Source: Haliscomenobacteraceae bacterium (lineage in GTDB: Bacteria > Bacteroidota > Bacteroidia > Chitinophagales > Saprospiraceae). From it: a stretch of DNA of 64,000 bases. Position 1 is the first letter of the stretch, and each line of letters starts with the position of its first letter. The notes beneath the pieces are model-generated. The model was not told the origin of the DNA, searched no databases, and saw nothing but the letters and a program-made list of their open reading frames with translations. Made by a program: the position numbers and the translations under genes. This document shows, piece after piece, positions 46,804-56,190 of this stretch. Location of the stretch: the NCBI GenBank assembly GCA_947501115.1, contig CANMVX010000010.1:43495-107494 (forward strand), read 5' to 3'.

Positions 46804-49566
46804 TTAATTTTTAGTGATGATTACATCTAAATTTAACATAGCATTGGCAACTAACGCGAAAGCAGCATCTTCAACCGCTGGATTAGCTACCTGAATTTCT
46901 TTAACTAGTTCAGGATGAGATTTATAATATGCTTTTGAATCCTTATAAAGTTTTACCAGAGGTTGTAAAAGGGTAGGTGAAATGGGTTTATTTAGTAAAA
47001 TATGATACCCCTGTTGTATGCGATCATTGACAGATAAACCAGGATTTTCCAACATTTTTTGACCAAAATGCGTGGCTGCTTCCATAAAAACAGGGTCATT
47101 CAAGGTAACTAAGGCTTGTAAAGGGGTATTTGTCCTTATCCTCCTTGCGTTACAAACATTGCGACCCGTACCGTCAAAAGTTAACTGGGAAGGGTAGGGA
47201 CTGCTCCTCTTATAATAGGTATATATAGAGCGCCGATATTTGTCCTCACCCTCACTTATTTTCCATTTGTTCCCGTCATAAGGACTTGCCCATATTCCCT
47301 CTGGTTGATAAGGCATTACGGATGGTCCGTACATTTTATTACTCAGAAGTCCGGCAACGTGTAATGCCTGATCTCGCACCTGCTCCGCACTTAATCTTAT
47401 TCTGGGGGCTCTACTCAACAAACGGTTATTTGGATCTTTTTTAAGTTTTTCAGCGGTAGCCACCGATGATTGCCTGTAAGTTTGTGAAAGAACGATTTCT
47501 TTCAGGGACGATTTGATAGACCATCTATGTTTATTCATAAACTGCCAGGATAAATAATCCAATAATTCCGGATGAGAAGGCAGGGTACCTTGTGATCCAA
47601 AATCCTCTAAAGTTTCCACTATGCCTGTGCCAAAAAGTTGTTCCCACAATCTGTTCACCAACGTTCTTGAAACCAATGGATTACGTTTATCGGTCATCCA
47701 TTCTGCCATGCCCATGCGGTTAGGTTTCGTCAAATTAAAGGAATTACTGAGAACCTTTGGTATGCCCGGAGAAACAACTTCGCCTTTAACTTTCCAGTTT
47801 CCCCGTATGAAAACCTGGGTTTTCCTCACATTTTCCGGCTTATTATCCATCATAATAGGGGTGTTTGGTGGATTTTTTCTTAATAAATCCCAATACAAAC
47901 TATCCATTGTTTTTTTAGATGGATCTCCTTCGTTTCCAGGAAAGGCATAATCTAAATGAAAAGAATTTAAAGTAAAACCTGACTCAGTATCGGAGGTCAG
48001 CGATGCATTTTCATAGCTGAAATATAGATCATGTTTTCCATAAACAGGCTGAATATCAAATGGGGTGAATGCCCATTTACCTTCTGTAGAGGGAATGTTA
48101 AACTGCCCTAATATTTTTCCACGTAGGCTGTCCAGGCGTATGGTTAATTTTCCTTTTTTACTATTTCCTCTTTGCTGGGCTATAAATCTGACTTCGCCGT
48201 TTAAAACCACATCTTTTATTCTCGCAGAACTCTTTTTTCTAAAAACCAGATATTTTGTATCGTACAACTCACTATTGACAAAAAGATCAGCGTGAGTGGC
48301 ATAAACCAAGGGTTGTAAAAATTTCAGAAATGAATAAATTTCATCGGCTCTTTTAGGTGTAGCAGTTTTTTTAACCCAGGCCACCAAATCTAAAAGTTGT
48401 AAGCTATCAGTTTTTTCATAATGCCTGATAACGGGAAACTCTTCAACTGTATCCTCATCCCGGGTATTATTGAAAAAGGCTAAAAATTGAAAATATTCCT
48501 CATGCTTAATGTCTTCGTAAGGATGTCCATGACACTGAGTACAAGCAAAGGTAGTGCTCATAAGGCCTTCAAAAGTGGTATTCACCCTGTCTATAACCGC
48601 TGCCGTCCTGAATTCTTCGTCGTCCGTTCCTCCTTCGTCATTGGTTGGAGTGTTTCTATGAAAGGCAGTGGCTATAAAATGTTCATCTTTGGGATTGGGT
48701 AATAAATCACCCGCTATTTGTTCTGTAATAAACTGATTATAAGGCATATCCTTGTTAAGGGCCTGAATAACCCAATCTCTATATCTCCAAATTTGCCTGT
48801 TTCCATCTTTTTCATACCCTTTACTATCTGCGAAACGGGCAATATCCAACCAAACGGAGGCCCATTTTTCACCAAATTGAGGTAGTTTAAGGAGGTCATC
48901 CACTAATATTTTATAGGCATCAGGCGAAGTACTTTTTAAATATTTATCCGCAATATCCTTTGGCGCCGGAACGCCAATCAGATCTAAGCTCACCCTTCTT
49001 AACAACGTTTCCTTGTCTGCAACGGGATTGAGTTTTAAGTTATTTTCATTTAATTTTTGTTGGATAAATGCGTCCACGGCATTACCTTTTTCTTTATTTC
49101 CACCAAAAATACCCATCCAGCTGGTATTGGAAGGAACTTTTACTGGTGACAGCGCTTTGTAAGCCCAATGTTCACCCCAGGGTGCGCCCAAATCCACCCA
49201 TTTTTCAAATATTTTAATTTCTTTGGAACTCAACGGTTTTCCCTCAGAAGGCATTCGTTCCATGGGATCGGCATGATTTATACGAGCCAAAAGCTCACTC
49301 TGAGAGGGATTTGATATATCAATAGCTGGTTTTCCGGATTCATTCTTTTTGAAAAATGAAGCCCGGTTCATCATGCTAAATCCAGCACTTTGTTTCACGC
49401 CGCCATGACAGGAAATACATTTTTTATTGATGATAGGCTTAACCTCCTCCACATAAAAGGAGTCTTTATCCTTCACTGAAAAAATGTCAGGAAAAAATAA
49501 AATGACTCCACCAACTATTAGAATGGGAAATGCCCATCTTAAAGAATTAAAAATTCTTCTGTTCAT
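46804..49566 (-). CDS. PSCyt1/DUF1549/DUF1553 planctomycete-type cytochrome protein
   Basis: 920 residues from ATG 49566, preferred to a TTG 15 bases upstream. An N-terminal membrane helix (FPILIVGGVILFF) anchors it. PSCyt1 follows with haem motif CISCH (VKPIINKKCISCHGG). DUF1549 begins at VDAFIQQKLNENN and includes LLRRVSLDLIGVP and a second haem motif CTQCH (FACTQCHGHPYEDIKHEEYF). A beta-sandwich insert follows, then DUF1553 from about residue 625 (NPLVSRTLVNRLWEQLFG, RAPRIRLSAEQVRDQAL). This family is hugely expanded in Planctomycetes and less frequent in Bacteroidota. It is first in the minus-strand operon. Confidence 0.92.
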   Translation of the reverse strand: MNRRIFNSLRWAFPILIVGGVILFFPDIFSVKDKDSFYVEEVKPIINKKCISCHGGVKQSAGFSMMNRASFFKKNESGKPAIDISNPSQSELLARINHADPMERMPSEGKPLSSKEIKIFEKWVDLGAPWGEHWAYKALSPVKVPSNTSWMGIFGGNKEKGNAVDAFIQQKLNENNLKLNPVADKETLLRRVSLDLIGVPAPKDIADKYLKSTSPDAYKILVDDLLKLPQFGEKWASVWLDIARFADSKGYEKDGNRQIWRYRDWVIQALNKDMPYNQFITEQIAGDLLPNPKDEHFIATAFHRNTPTNDEGGTDDEEFRTAAVIDRVNTTFEGLMSTTFACTQCHGHPYEDIKHEEYFQFLAFFNNTRDEDTVEEFPVIRHYEKTDSLQLLDLVAWVKKTATPKRADEIYSFLKFLQPLVYATHADLFVNSELYDTKYLVFRKKSSARIKDVVLNGEVRFIAQQRGNSKKGKLTIRLDSLRGKILGQFNIPSTEGKWAFTPFDIQPVYGKHDLYFSYENASLTSDTESGFTLNSFHLDYAFPGNEGDPSKKTMDSLYWDLLRKNPPNTPIMMDNKPENVRKTQVFIRGNWKVKGEVVSPGIPKVLSNSFNLTKPNRMGMAEWMTDKRNPLVSRTLVNRLWEQLFGTGIVETLEDFGSQGTLPSHPELLDYLSWQFMNKHRWSIKSSLKEIVLSQTYRQSSVATAEKLKKDPNNRLLSRAPRIRLSAEQVRDQALHVAGLLSNKMYGPSVMPYQPEGIWASPYDGNKWKISEGEDKYRRSIYTYYKRSSPYPSQLTFDGTGRNVCNARRIRTNTPLQALVTLNDPVFMEAATHFGQKMLENPGLSVNDRIQQGYHILLNKPISPTLLQPLVKLYKDSKAYYKSHPELVKEIQVANPAVEDAAFALVANAMLNLDVIITKN

Positions 49567-49670
49567 CGCTTTTTTGTTCAAATGACGTATTTAGTGAAAA
49601 GGTAAAACATATTCTCCGAAATATAAATAATTCTGTTTATTTTGTCATCAAAATTTATTTAGGAAAAAAA

Positions 49671-50177
49671 ATGAAAAGAAGAAAGATGATTCGGCAGATA
49701 GCTGTTTTAACCAGTGGCCTGCCTTTTTTACATTCTATTTTAAATGCGTCAGTGAGTGTTAATGCTTTATCATCGCCTTTAATCTTGTCTAATACGCTGG
49801 ATGCCATGATAGATATCATCATTCCTGAAGGGAAAACGCCAGGTGCGGTTTCATTGGGCGTTCCGGAATATGTAAAAATAATGTTACAGGATTGTGTATC
49901 TAAAGATCAACAAAGTGCTGCGGAAACAGCGTTGAAATATTTAGAAAATCAATCTATCGCCGCATCAGGGGTATCTTTTGCTGCCTGTAATGCAGAACAA
50001 CGCACTGTTTTGCTTAAAAATGCATTTATCCAGGGTGGAAATATCGAAAAAGATGGTTTAAAGCTTATTAAGTCTTTAACCGTCAAGGGCTATCAGACTT
50101 CTTCGCATTTTATGAAACAAATTATTCCTTACGAAATGGCACCAAATCGCTATATTGTTTGTGCACCAGTTAATTAA
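49671..50177 (+). CDS. Gluconate 2-dehydrogenase subunit 3-family protein
   Basis: 168 residues. An N-terminal signal (MKRRKMIRQIAVLTSGLPFL) has an Arg pair and could be a Tat or Sec signal. The mature part matches the small subunit of membrane-bound gluconate dehydrogenase-like complexes (LDAMIDIIIPEGKTPGAVSL, then GVPEYVKIMLQDC). Such subunits accompany GMC flavoproteins and help their export and folding. The GMC gene starts 5 bases downstream. The gene is divergent from the cytochrome operon, with about 100 bases between. Confidence 0.88.
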   Translation: MKRRKMIRQIAVLTSGLPFLHSILNASVSVNALSSPLILSNTLDAMIDIIIPEGKTPGAVSLGVPEYVKIMLQDCVSKDQQSAAETALKYLENQSIAASGVSFAACNAEQRTVLLKNAFIQGGNIEKDGLKLIKSLTVKGYQTSSHFMKQIIPYEMAPNRYIVCAPVN

Positions 50178-50182
50178 GTATT

Positions 50183-51898
50183 ATGGTAAATTTAAATTTA
50201 AAGGTTGCTGTTAAACATAAATACGATGCTATTGTCGTAGGATCAGGTATAAGTGGTGGCTGGGCCGCGAAGGAATTAACGGAAAAAGGACTTAAAACGC
50301 TGTTAATAGAAAGGGGTAGGGAGGTAAAACACATAGAAGATTATCCCACAGCTACTCTTTTTCCCTGGGAAATGAAACATCGGGGACAATTACCACAACA
50401 AGTCATCGATGAAAATCCGGTGGTTTCTAAATGTTACGCATTTAACGAAACGTCGGCGCATTTTTTTGTAAAAGATAAGGAGCATCCCTACATTCAGGAA
50501 AAGCCTTTTTCATGGATACGTGCCTATCAGACGGGCGGAAAATCGCTTCTTTGGGCCAGACAGGTGCAGCGATGGTCTTCTTTTGATTTCGAAGGACCTG
50601 CCCGCGATGGTTATGCCGTTGAATGGCCTATTGGTTACGAGGATTTGGCTCCCTGGTATAGCCATGTGGAAAAATTTGCAGGTATCAGCGGTAATAAAGA
50701 CGGTTTACCTCATCTTCCCGATGGTGAATTCCTTCCCGCATTTCCCCTGAATTGTGTCGAAAAATATTTCTCCGATTTTGTTGCTCAGCAATACAGAGAT
50801 CGTCAGGTGATTGTTGCCAGATGCGCACATATTACTGAGGCTCAGCCTATTCATATAGCTCAGGGTCGGGCAAAATGTCAGCATAGAACCTTATGTGAAC
50901 GTGGTTGTCCACTGGGTGGGTACTTTTCTTCCAATGCCTCAACCATTCCATGGGCTATGAAAACGGGGAATCTTACCCTCCTGTCCGATGCTTTGGTCGC
51001 TGAGGTGCTGTTTGACGAAAAGAAAAATAAGGCGTCCGGTGTTAGGGTTATAAATACCATCACCGGTGAATCCACGGAGTATTTTGCCAAGATTATTTTT
51101 GTCAATGGGGCAGCACTGAATTCAAATTTGATTTTGCTTAATTCTACCTCTCGTCGTTTCCCAAATGGGTTGGGGAATGATAATGGCTTAATGGGAAAAT
51201 ATGTCGCTTTTCATAACTATAAATCAGGTATTAACGCTGAATACGAAGGGAATCTGGATGTAAAAACAGATGGACGGAGACCTACCTCCGGGTATATTCC
51301 CCGATTTAGGAATTTGCATAAACAGGAAATGGATTTTTTAAGAGGATATGCTACCTCTTTCTCCGCCAGCCGAGGTAGTTCTGCTGATACCAGTGAATTT
51401 GGTGAATCGCTAAAAAATGCGCTCGCTCATCCCAAGTTAAATGGCCATTGGAATATTGGCGCAGGAATGATGGGTGAAACCATTCCCAAAATAACTAATT
51501 TTGTTGCCTTAGATTATAAACTCAAGGATCTTCACGGTATGCCACAACTTAAAATTTCTGTGAGTTATGACGACAATGACGAGAAAATGACCCTCGATTT
51601 TATTGATCAGTTTAGTGAAATGTTCACTAAAGCGGGCTTTACCAATCTTAAAATAAGAAATGTAAATCATCCTCCGGGCTTAGATATTCACGAAATGGGC
51701 GGTATAAGAATGGGAAAAGATCCGAAAACATCGCTCTTAAATAAATGGAATCAATTGCATGAATGTCAAAATGTTTTTGTGACTGACGGTGCTTGTATGA
51801 CCTCCACCTCCACGCAAAATCCCTCCCTGACTTATATGGCTTTAAGTGCCAGAGCAGCGAATTATGCGGTTGAGGCATTGAAAAAAAATATACTTTAA
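50183..51898 (+). CDS. GMC-family FAD oxidoreductase (gluconate dehydrogenase-like)
   Basis: 571 residues. The FAD-binding Rossmann motif is at the N-terminus (AIVVGSGISGGWAAKELTEK). The middle has GGKSLLWARQVQRW and a four-Cys-like stretch HRTLCERGCPLGGYF. The C-terminal GMC domain ends in HEMGGIRMGKDPKTSLLN and TDGACMTSTSTQNPSLTYMA, where the conserved Asn precedes the final helix. It oxidises a sugar hydroxyl (classically gluconate C2 or glycoside C3) and would be exported with its small subunit. Electron transfer could run to the cytochrome proteins encoded on the other strand. Confidence 0.92.
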   Translation: MVNLNLKVAVKHKYDAIVVGSGISGGWAAKELTEKGLKTLLIERGREVKHIEDYPTATLFPWEMKHRGQLPQQVIDENPVVSKCYAFNETSAHFFVKDKEHPYIQEKPFSWIRAYQTGGKSLLWARQVQRWSSFDFEGPARDGYAVEWPIGYEDLAPWYSHVEKFAGISGNKDGLPHLPDGEFLPAFPLNCVEKYFSDFVAQQYRDRQVIVARCAHITEAQPIHIAQGRAKCQHRTLCERGCPLGGYFSSNASTIPWAMKTGNLTLLSDALVAEVLFDEKKNKASGVRVINTITGESTEYFAKIIFVNGAALNSNLILLNSTSRRFPNGLGNDNGLMGKYVAFHNYKSGINAEYEGNLDVKTDGRRPTSGYIPRFRNLHKQEMDFLRGYATSFSASRGSSADTSEFGESLKNALAHPKLNGHWNIGAGMMGETIPKITNFVALDYKLKDLHGMPQLKISVSYDDNDEKMTLDFIDQFSEMFTKAGFTNLKIRNVNHPPGLDIHEMGGIRMGKDPKTSLLNKWNQLHECQNVFVTDGACMTSTSTQNPSLTYMALSARAANYAVEALKKNIL

Positions 51899-51910
51899 AA
51901 TAAAATTGCT

Positions 51911-52783
51911 ATGCGTAAATTAACCCTTCAAATTATTTTATCATTATTCGTTTTATCCATTTTTGCTTCTCTGCCTGCTCAGGCTCAGAAAATGCCAAAA
52001 TGGTTCAAAATAGGCGTTCAGGCTTATACTTACAGAAATCATATAGGCCAAAATCCTGATAAAATCCTGGATTTAGTCAGAGATTTGGGTATCCAGGAGA
52101 TGGAAGGCGGTGGTTCTAAAACGCTTTCCAATGCCGATTTTCTTAAAAAATGCCAGGATCGTGGTATTGCTGTGGTGTCCACTGGCTGCGATTATAACGA
52201 GCTGAAGGATAATCCGGCCGCTGTCGTTACCCGTGCAAAGGAACTTGGTGTTAAAATGGTTATGTGTCCATGGATTCCTCATCAAAAAGGAAAATTTAAC
52301 CTGCAGGATGCTAAAAATGCCGTTGACGTTTTTAATAAGGCTGGTAAGTTGCTGAAGGAAAACGGTGTTACTCTTTGTTACCACAATCACGGATTTGAGT
52401 TTCAACCTTATATGGACGGAACTTTAATGGATTACCTGGTTCAAAAGACCGATCCCAAATATGTTTCCTTTGAAATGGATATTTTCTGGACTATCCACGG
52501 TGGGGCCAGTCCCGCTTCCTTGCTAAGAAAATATCCGAGTCGTTTCAAAATGATGCATTTAAAGGATATCAAAAAGGGAGTTACTGGTGATTTAACCGGC
52601 GGTTCAGGTCCTGAAAATGATGTAGTATTGGGAACAGGTCAGGCTGACTATGAAACCATTTTTAAATTGGCAAAGAAAAATGGCATCAAGCATTACTTTA
52701 TTGAAGACGAAAGCGATAAAGAAATGGAAAATGTGCCATTGAGTATTGCCTTTCTCAAGAAAATTATTCCGACGATAAAATAG
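51911..52783 (+). CDS. Secreted TIM-barrel sugar isomerase/epimerase-like protein
   Basis: 290 residues with a Sec signal ending at PAQAQKMP. The xylose isomerase-like barrel shows FKIGVQAYTYRNHIGQ, IQEMEGGGSKTLS, TLCYHNHGFEFQPY, VSFEMDIFWTIHGG, FKMMHLKDIKKGV and a final HYFIEDESD; the Glu, His and Asp residues for a metal site are in place. It follows the GMC gene by 12 bases, so the product of the oxidoreductase is a likely substrate. Recently described 3-keto-glycoside eliminases and hydratases belong to such barrels. Its 3' end overlaps the rmuC end by 20 bases. Confidence 0.88.
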   Translation: MRKLTLQIILSLFVLSIFASLPAQAQKMPKWFKIGVQAYTYRNHIGQNPDKILDLVRDLGIQEMEGGGSKTLSNADFLKKCQDRGIAVVSTGCDYNELKDNPAAVVTRAKELGVKMVMCPWIPHQKGKFNLQDAKNAVDVFNKAGKLLKENGVTLCYHNHGFEFQPYMDGTLMDYLVQKTDPKYVSFEMDIFWTIHGGASPASLLRKYPSRFKMMHLKDIKKGVTGDLTGGSGPENDVVLGTGQADYETIFKLAKKNGIKHYFIEDESDKEMENVPLSIAFLKKIIPTIK

Positions 52784-54104
52784 TTTCATCCTCTATCCAT
52801 TCCGTTGGAATGGGCTTAGTATGGCGGGCACCCAGGTGGCTTATAGCTTTAACTCTACCCACCAGGGTGTCTCCCTTTCTAGGCGATAGCATTAGTTTGT
52901 TCATGGCCGAATGAACGCTTTCCTGCGCTTTCGTTAGTTTATCGGCAATGTCCTTTATGTCTTCAAGAAATAAAACGAATTTGTCCACCAAAAGACCACT
53001 TTGACGGGCAATTTCAGCGACATTTTTACTCTGCTTGTCTTGGTTCCATATAAATGAGACCGTTCTTAGGGTTGCAAGTAGGGTAGAAGTGGTAACCAAA
53101 ACTATATTCCGCTCCAATGCCTCCTGAAAAAGATTGGCATCAGATAATAATGCCAGAGAGAAGGCAGGTTCAATAGGTATGAATAAAAGTACATAATCGG
53201 GACTCTTTAGCGTTTCCAATTGCTGGTATTTTTTATCGCCCAACTCCCTGATGTGCTTTCTGAGACTAAATAGGTGTTCCTGTAATGCTTTTTCCTTCTC
53301 TTTAACATCATCTATTCGATGATATCGCTCAAAAGCCGTTAAGGAAACTTTCGCATCAATAATTAGATGTTTGCTGTCAGGCAATAAAATAATAAAGTCC
53401 GGTCTTTGTTTCTTTCCCGTTTCGTTGGTTTTAGTTTCCTGTATGAGATAATGTATATTTTTTTCCAGTCCTGCCTGTTGCAGCAAAGTTTCTAATTGGG
53501 CTTCTCCCCAATCACCCTGGAACTTTGAATTACCTTTTAAAGCACTGGTCAAATTTACCGCATCCTGGCTGATTTGTTGATTGAGCTGTTTTAAGGTATT
53601 AATTTCTACTTTTAGCGTGTTTCTGTCAAGCGATTCCTCCTGAAACCTCTTTTGCATATTTTCTTCAAATTTGGCGATATGCTCTTTCAAAGGATTTATA
53701 AGTCGGGTTAGATTTTCCTCATTTTGATGGGTGAATTTCCTGCTTTTTTCCTCCAGAATAGCTTGCGAAAGTTGCTCAAATTCCAATCGGGCTTTCGATT
53801 GAAGCGCTTGAATTTCCTTCGATTGCTCCAAAAGCCTTTTGTCCCATTCTATATTTTGCGCTTTTGTGGCTGACAACGTACTCGTTAATTCAAGGATCTG
53901 ATATTGCTGAGCCGTTTCAACCGATTTAGCATTGTTTAACTGTTGCACGATGCTCTCGTATTGAACTTTTGGTACGAAGTTATTTTCAACCTCCTTTTTT
54001 GACAAATAATGAGCGGCTACGGTCAATTTTTGCACTACGAATCCTAATAGAAAGCCTACGATAATAGCTCCAAATAGTAAGAGAGAAATATACATTTGAG
54101 TCAT
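52764..54104 (-). CDS. rmuC: DNA recombination protein RmuC
   Basis: 446 residues. An N-terminal membrane helix (YISLLLFGAIIVGFLLGFVV) is followed by a long coiled coil up to about residue 180 and the RmuC nuclease-like domain: LKGNSKFQGDWGEAQLETLL, RPDFIILLPDSKHLIIDAK with the PD-(D/E)XK-like Asp and Lys, and later VLLFIPIEPAFSLAL. RmuC limits recombination at inverted repeats. It is transcribed after proC, 22 bases apart. The last 20 bases overlap the 3' end of the plus-strand TIM-barrel gene, with no terminator visible. Confidence 0.93.
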   Translation of the reverse strand: MTQMYISLLLFGAIIVGFLLGFVVQKLTVAAHYLSKKEVENNFVPKVQYESIVQQLNNAKSVETAQQYQILELTSTLSATKAQNIEWDKRLLEQSKEIQALQSKARLEFEQLSQAILEEKSRKFTHQNEENLTRLINPLKEHIAKFEENMQKRFQEESLDRNTLKVEINTLKQLNQQISQDAVNLTSALKGNSKFQGDWGEAQLETLLQQAGLEKNIHYLIQETKTNETGKKQRPDFIILLPDSKHLIIDAKVSLTAFERYHRIDDVKEKEKALQEHLFSLRKHIRELGDKKYQQLETLKSPDYVLLFIPIEPAFSLALLSDANLFQEALERNIVLVTTSTLLATLRTVSFIWNQDKQSKNVAEIARQSGLLVDKFVLFLEDIKDIADKLTKAQESVHSAMNKLMLSPRKGDTLVGRVKAISHLGARHTKPIPTEWIEDETILSSE

Positions 54105-54126
54105 ACTTATTTTTTATTTATACTAT

Positions 54127-54933
54127 TTAATTTCCCTGACTAAGTTCAATGGCACGTTGTAACGCTGCATTGGCGCCTGTAATAATATGGTTTTTTACTT
54201 GTTGTTGTTCAAATGATTGCATTGCTGCTTCGGTGGTACCACCTTTTGAGGACACCTTCTGAATCCATTCCTGACAGGTATATTCACCTGAATTATATAA
54301 CTCTGTGGCACCAAGAAAAGTTTGGCTTACCAGCAATTCGGCCTCGGCGGGAGAAAACCCCATGCCTCTGGCAGCTGAAATCATTGAATCCATAAACAAA
54401 AACACATAAGCAGGCCCACTGCCCGAAATGGCCGTTGCAGCATCTATAAACTTTTCAGTCTCAACATAAACGGTCTTTCCAGTGGTGTTCAGTAAATTCT
54501 GTACCGTAATTAATTCTATTCTGGTTACCTCCTCCGATGAGGTAAAAGCGGTCATACCCCGACCAATTTGAGCGGGTAAATTAGGCATCGCCCGAATGAC
54601 TTTGGATGTCCCCAGCCCTTCTTTAATCTGATCAATTTTAACTCCGGCCATGATGGACAAAAATACCTGTTGATGGTGAACCTTGTCTTTGATGGAAGCA
54701 AACATGATTTTTGCATCTTGTGGTTTCACCGCTAAAATGACGATGTCGGCGAGAGGAACACATTCAATGGCGTCACCGAAAACCGTTCCAATATCTTTTC
54801 TTGAAAGTTCTGCAGCTCTGTCTGGCGATTTCTCCAGAATCATCATGTCATCTTTGGACGCATTTTGGGTGCGAAGAAAACTTTGGGCGTAGGTTAAACC
54901 CATATTTCCACCACCAATGATAAGTATTTTCAT
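54127..54933 (-). CDS. proC: Pyrroline-5-carboxylate reductase
   Basis: 268 residues. The N-terminal Rossmann motif is IIGGGNMGLTYAQSFL, and the family signature AISGSGPAYVFLFMDSMI is followed by LLVSQTFLGATEL and SKGGTTEAAMQSF. The enzyme makes proline from pyrroline-5-carboxylate using NAD(P)H. Length is normal. It is the first gene of a minus-strand pair with rmuC, and divergent from the marR gene, whose promoter region lies directly upstream. Confidence 0.95.
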   Translation of the reverse strand: MKILIIGGGNMGLTYAQSFLRTQNASKDDMMILEKSPDRAAELSRKDIGTVFGDAIECVPLADIVILAVKPQDAKIMFASIKDKVHHQQVFLSIMAGVKIDQIKEGLGTSKVIRAMPNLPAQIGRGMTAFTSSEEVTRIELITVQNLLNTTGKTVYVETEKFIDAATAISGSGPAYVFLFMDSMISAARGMGFSPAEAELLVSQTFLGATELYNSGEYTCQEWIQKVSSKGGTTEAAMQSFEQQQVKNHIITGANAALQRAIELSQGN

Positions 54934-55004
54934 TATATTTATTTTATTCGGGCAAAGTTATCCTAATTTTTTTTCTAAATCGTTGAACCTTTTTTTCTTT
55001 TTAG

Positions 55005-55016
55005 TTGTATATACAA
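55005..55016. promoter_or_regulatory. Palindrome before marR, likely operator
   Basis: TTGTATATACAA is a perfect 12-base palindrome 14 bases before the marR start. MarR regulators usually bind such short AT-rich palindromes over their own promoter. It could also touch the proC promoter, since proC starts 72 bases away on the other strand. No TTTG/TAnnTTTG pair is obvious beside it. Confidence 0.55.
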
Positions 55017-55030
55017 TTAATGAGTCAACA

Positions 55031-55513
55031 ATGAATTTGGAACAAGAAATCAATCAGTCTGTTTTTAAGGATAATTTCCACAAAGCCCATGTAAATCTTT
55101 TATTTACTGCGGCCTGGTTAAATCATAAAGTAAACAGATTATTGAAGCCTTACGACATAAGTGGTCAGCAATTTAATATTCTCAGGATATTGAAGGGCAT
55201 GGGCTGTAAACCATCTTCATTAAAATTAATTACTTCCCGGATGTTAGATAAAACGTCTAACACCAGTCGTTTGGTGGATAAATTAATTGATAAAAATTTG
55301 GTTAACAGGACTTTCTGTCCAAATGACAGAAGGCAGGTAGAGATAAGAATTACGGAAGAGGGTTTACAATTATTACATATTTGTAACGAGGTCATTGAGC
55401 ATAATATTTATGACACAATGAATAATCTCACTGACTTACAAGCCTCACATTTGAATGAATTACTGGAAATTGTTCGAAATGGAAATCATTTTTCTGAACA
55501 ACCATTAGATTAA
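55031..55513 (+). CDS. MarR-family transcriptional regulator
   Basis: About 160 residues from ATG 55031. Longer in-frame starts would run through the intergenic region and the palindrome, and add a hydrophobic stretch unlike a regulator. The winged helix is visible: QFNILRILKGMGCKPSSLKL, then ITSRMLDKTSNTSRLVDKLI as recognition helix, and a wing with CPNDRRQVEIRITEEG. It very likely controls the yceI gene 26 bases downstream and itself. MarR proteins usually respond to small phenolic or oxidant ligands; none can be named here. The same marR-yceI pairing is common in Bacteroidota. Confidence 0.9.
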   Translation: MNLEQEINQSVFKDNFHKAHVNLLFTAAWLNHKVNRLLKPYDISGQQFNILRILKGMGCKPSSLKLITSRMLDKTSNTSRLVDKLIDKNLVNRTFCPNDRRQVEIRITEEGLQLLHICNEVIEHNIYDTMNNLTDLQASHLNELLEIVRNGNHFSEQPLD

Positions 55514-55539
55514 ATTGTTAAACTTTAAATAAACATCTT

Positions 55540-56127
55540 ATGAAAAAATTCTCAATGTTTTTAGTTTTGGTAGCAATAGCTACGTTTTCATTTGTTAAGC
55601 CGCCGGTAAAAGTACCTGCAGATTTGACTAGCAGTTTCGTTAAGTGGACAGGATACAAAGTTACAGGTCAGCACTTTGGCAAAGTAATGTTAAAAAGTGG
55701 TTCCCTTGAGTTTGAAGGTGATAATTTGATTGGTGGTGCTTTCGAAATGGATATGACTTCAATTACTGTTGAAGACTTGAGTGGTGAAGGCGCTAAAAAA
55801 TTAGGTGGTCACTTAAAGAGTGATGACTTTTTTGGCGTAGCTGCTCATCCAACATCAAAATTTGTAATTACTAAGGTTGTTTCAAGAGGAACACCAGGTG
55901 CTTACAAAATTATTGGCAACTTAAATTTAAAAGCTGCAACGAAAGAACTAAGATTCAATGCTGACATCAAAACGATTGAAGGCAAGCAAACAGCGGTAGC
56001 TAAAATTAAATTAGATCGTTCTGAGTACGACATCAGATATGGTTCAGGTTCTTTCTTTGAGAATCTTGGTGATAAGACTATCTATGACGAATTTGATTTA
56101 GAAATCAACTTAGTTTACAAGAAATAA
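55540..56127 (+). CDS. YceI-family exported lipid-binding protein
   Basis: 195 residues with a signal peptide (KKFSMFLVLVAIATFSFV). The lipocalin-like YceI barrel is seen from SSFVKWTGYKVTGQHFGKVM through GGAFEMDMTSITVEDL, HLKSDDFFGVAAHPTSKFVI to KLDRSEYDIRYGSGSFFENL. Members bind long isoprenoids or fatty amides in the periplasm. It forms an operon with the MarR gene and ends at a strong terminator. Confidence 0.92.
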   Translation: MKKFSMFLVLVAIATFSFVKPPVKVPADLTSSFVKWTGYKVTGQHFGKVMLKSGSLEFEGDNLIGGAFEMDMTSITVEDLSGEGAKKLGGHLKSDDFFGVAAHPTSKFVITKVVSRGTPGAYKIIGNLNLKAATKELRFNADIKTIEGKQTAVAKIKLDRSEYDIRYGSGSFFENLGDKTIYDEFDLEINLVYKK

Positions 56128-56151
56128 GTTTTTAGGTTAATTGATATCATT

Positions 56152-56190
56152 GGGTTCGGAGCGTTTGTTCGCTCCGAACCCTTTTTTTTT
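56152..56190 (+). terminator. Strong intrinsic terminator after yceI
   Basis: The arms GGGTTCGGAGCG (56152-56163) and CGCTCCGAACCC (56170-56181) pair perfectly over 12 bases around the loop TTTGTT, followed by nine T bases. This is the clearest terminator in the window and closes the marR-yceI unit, 24 bases after the stop. Confidence 0.93.
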
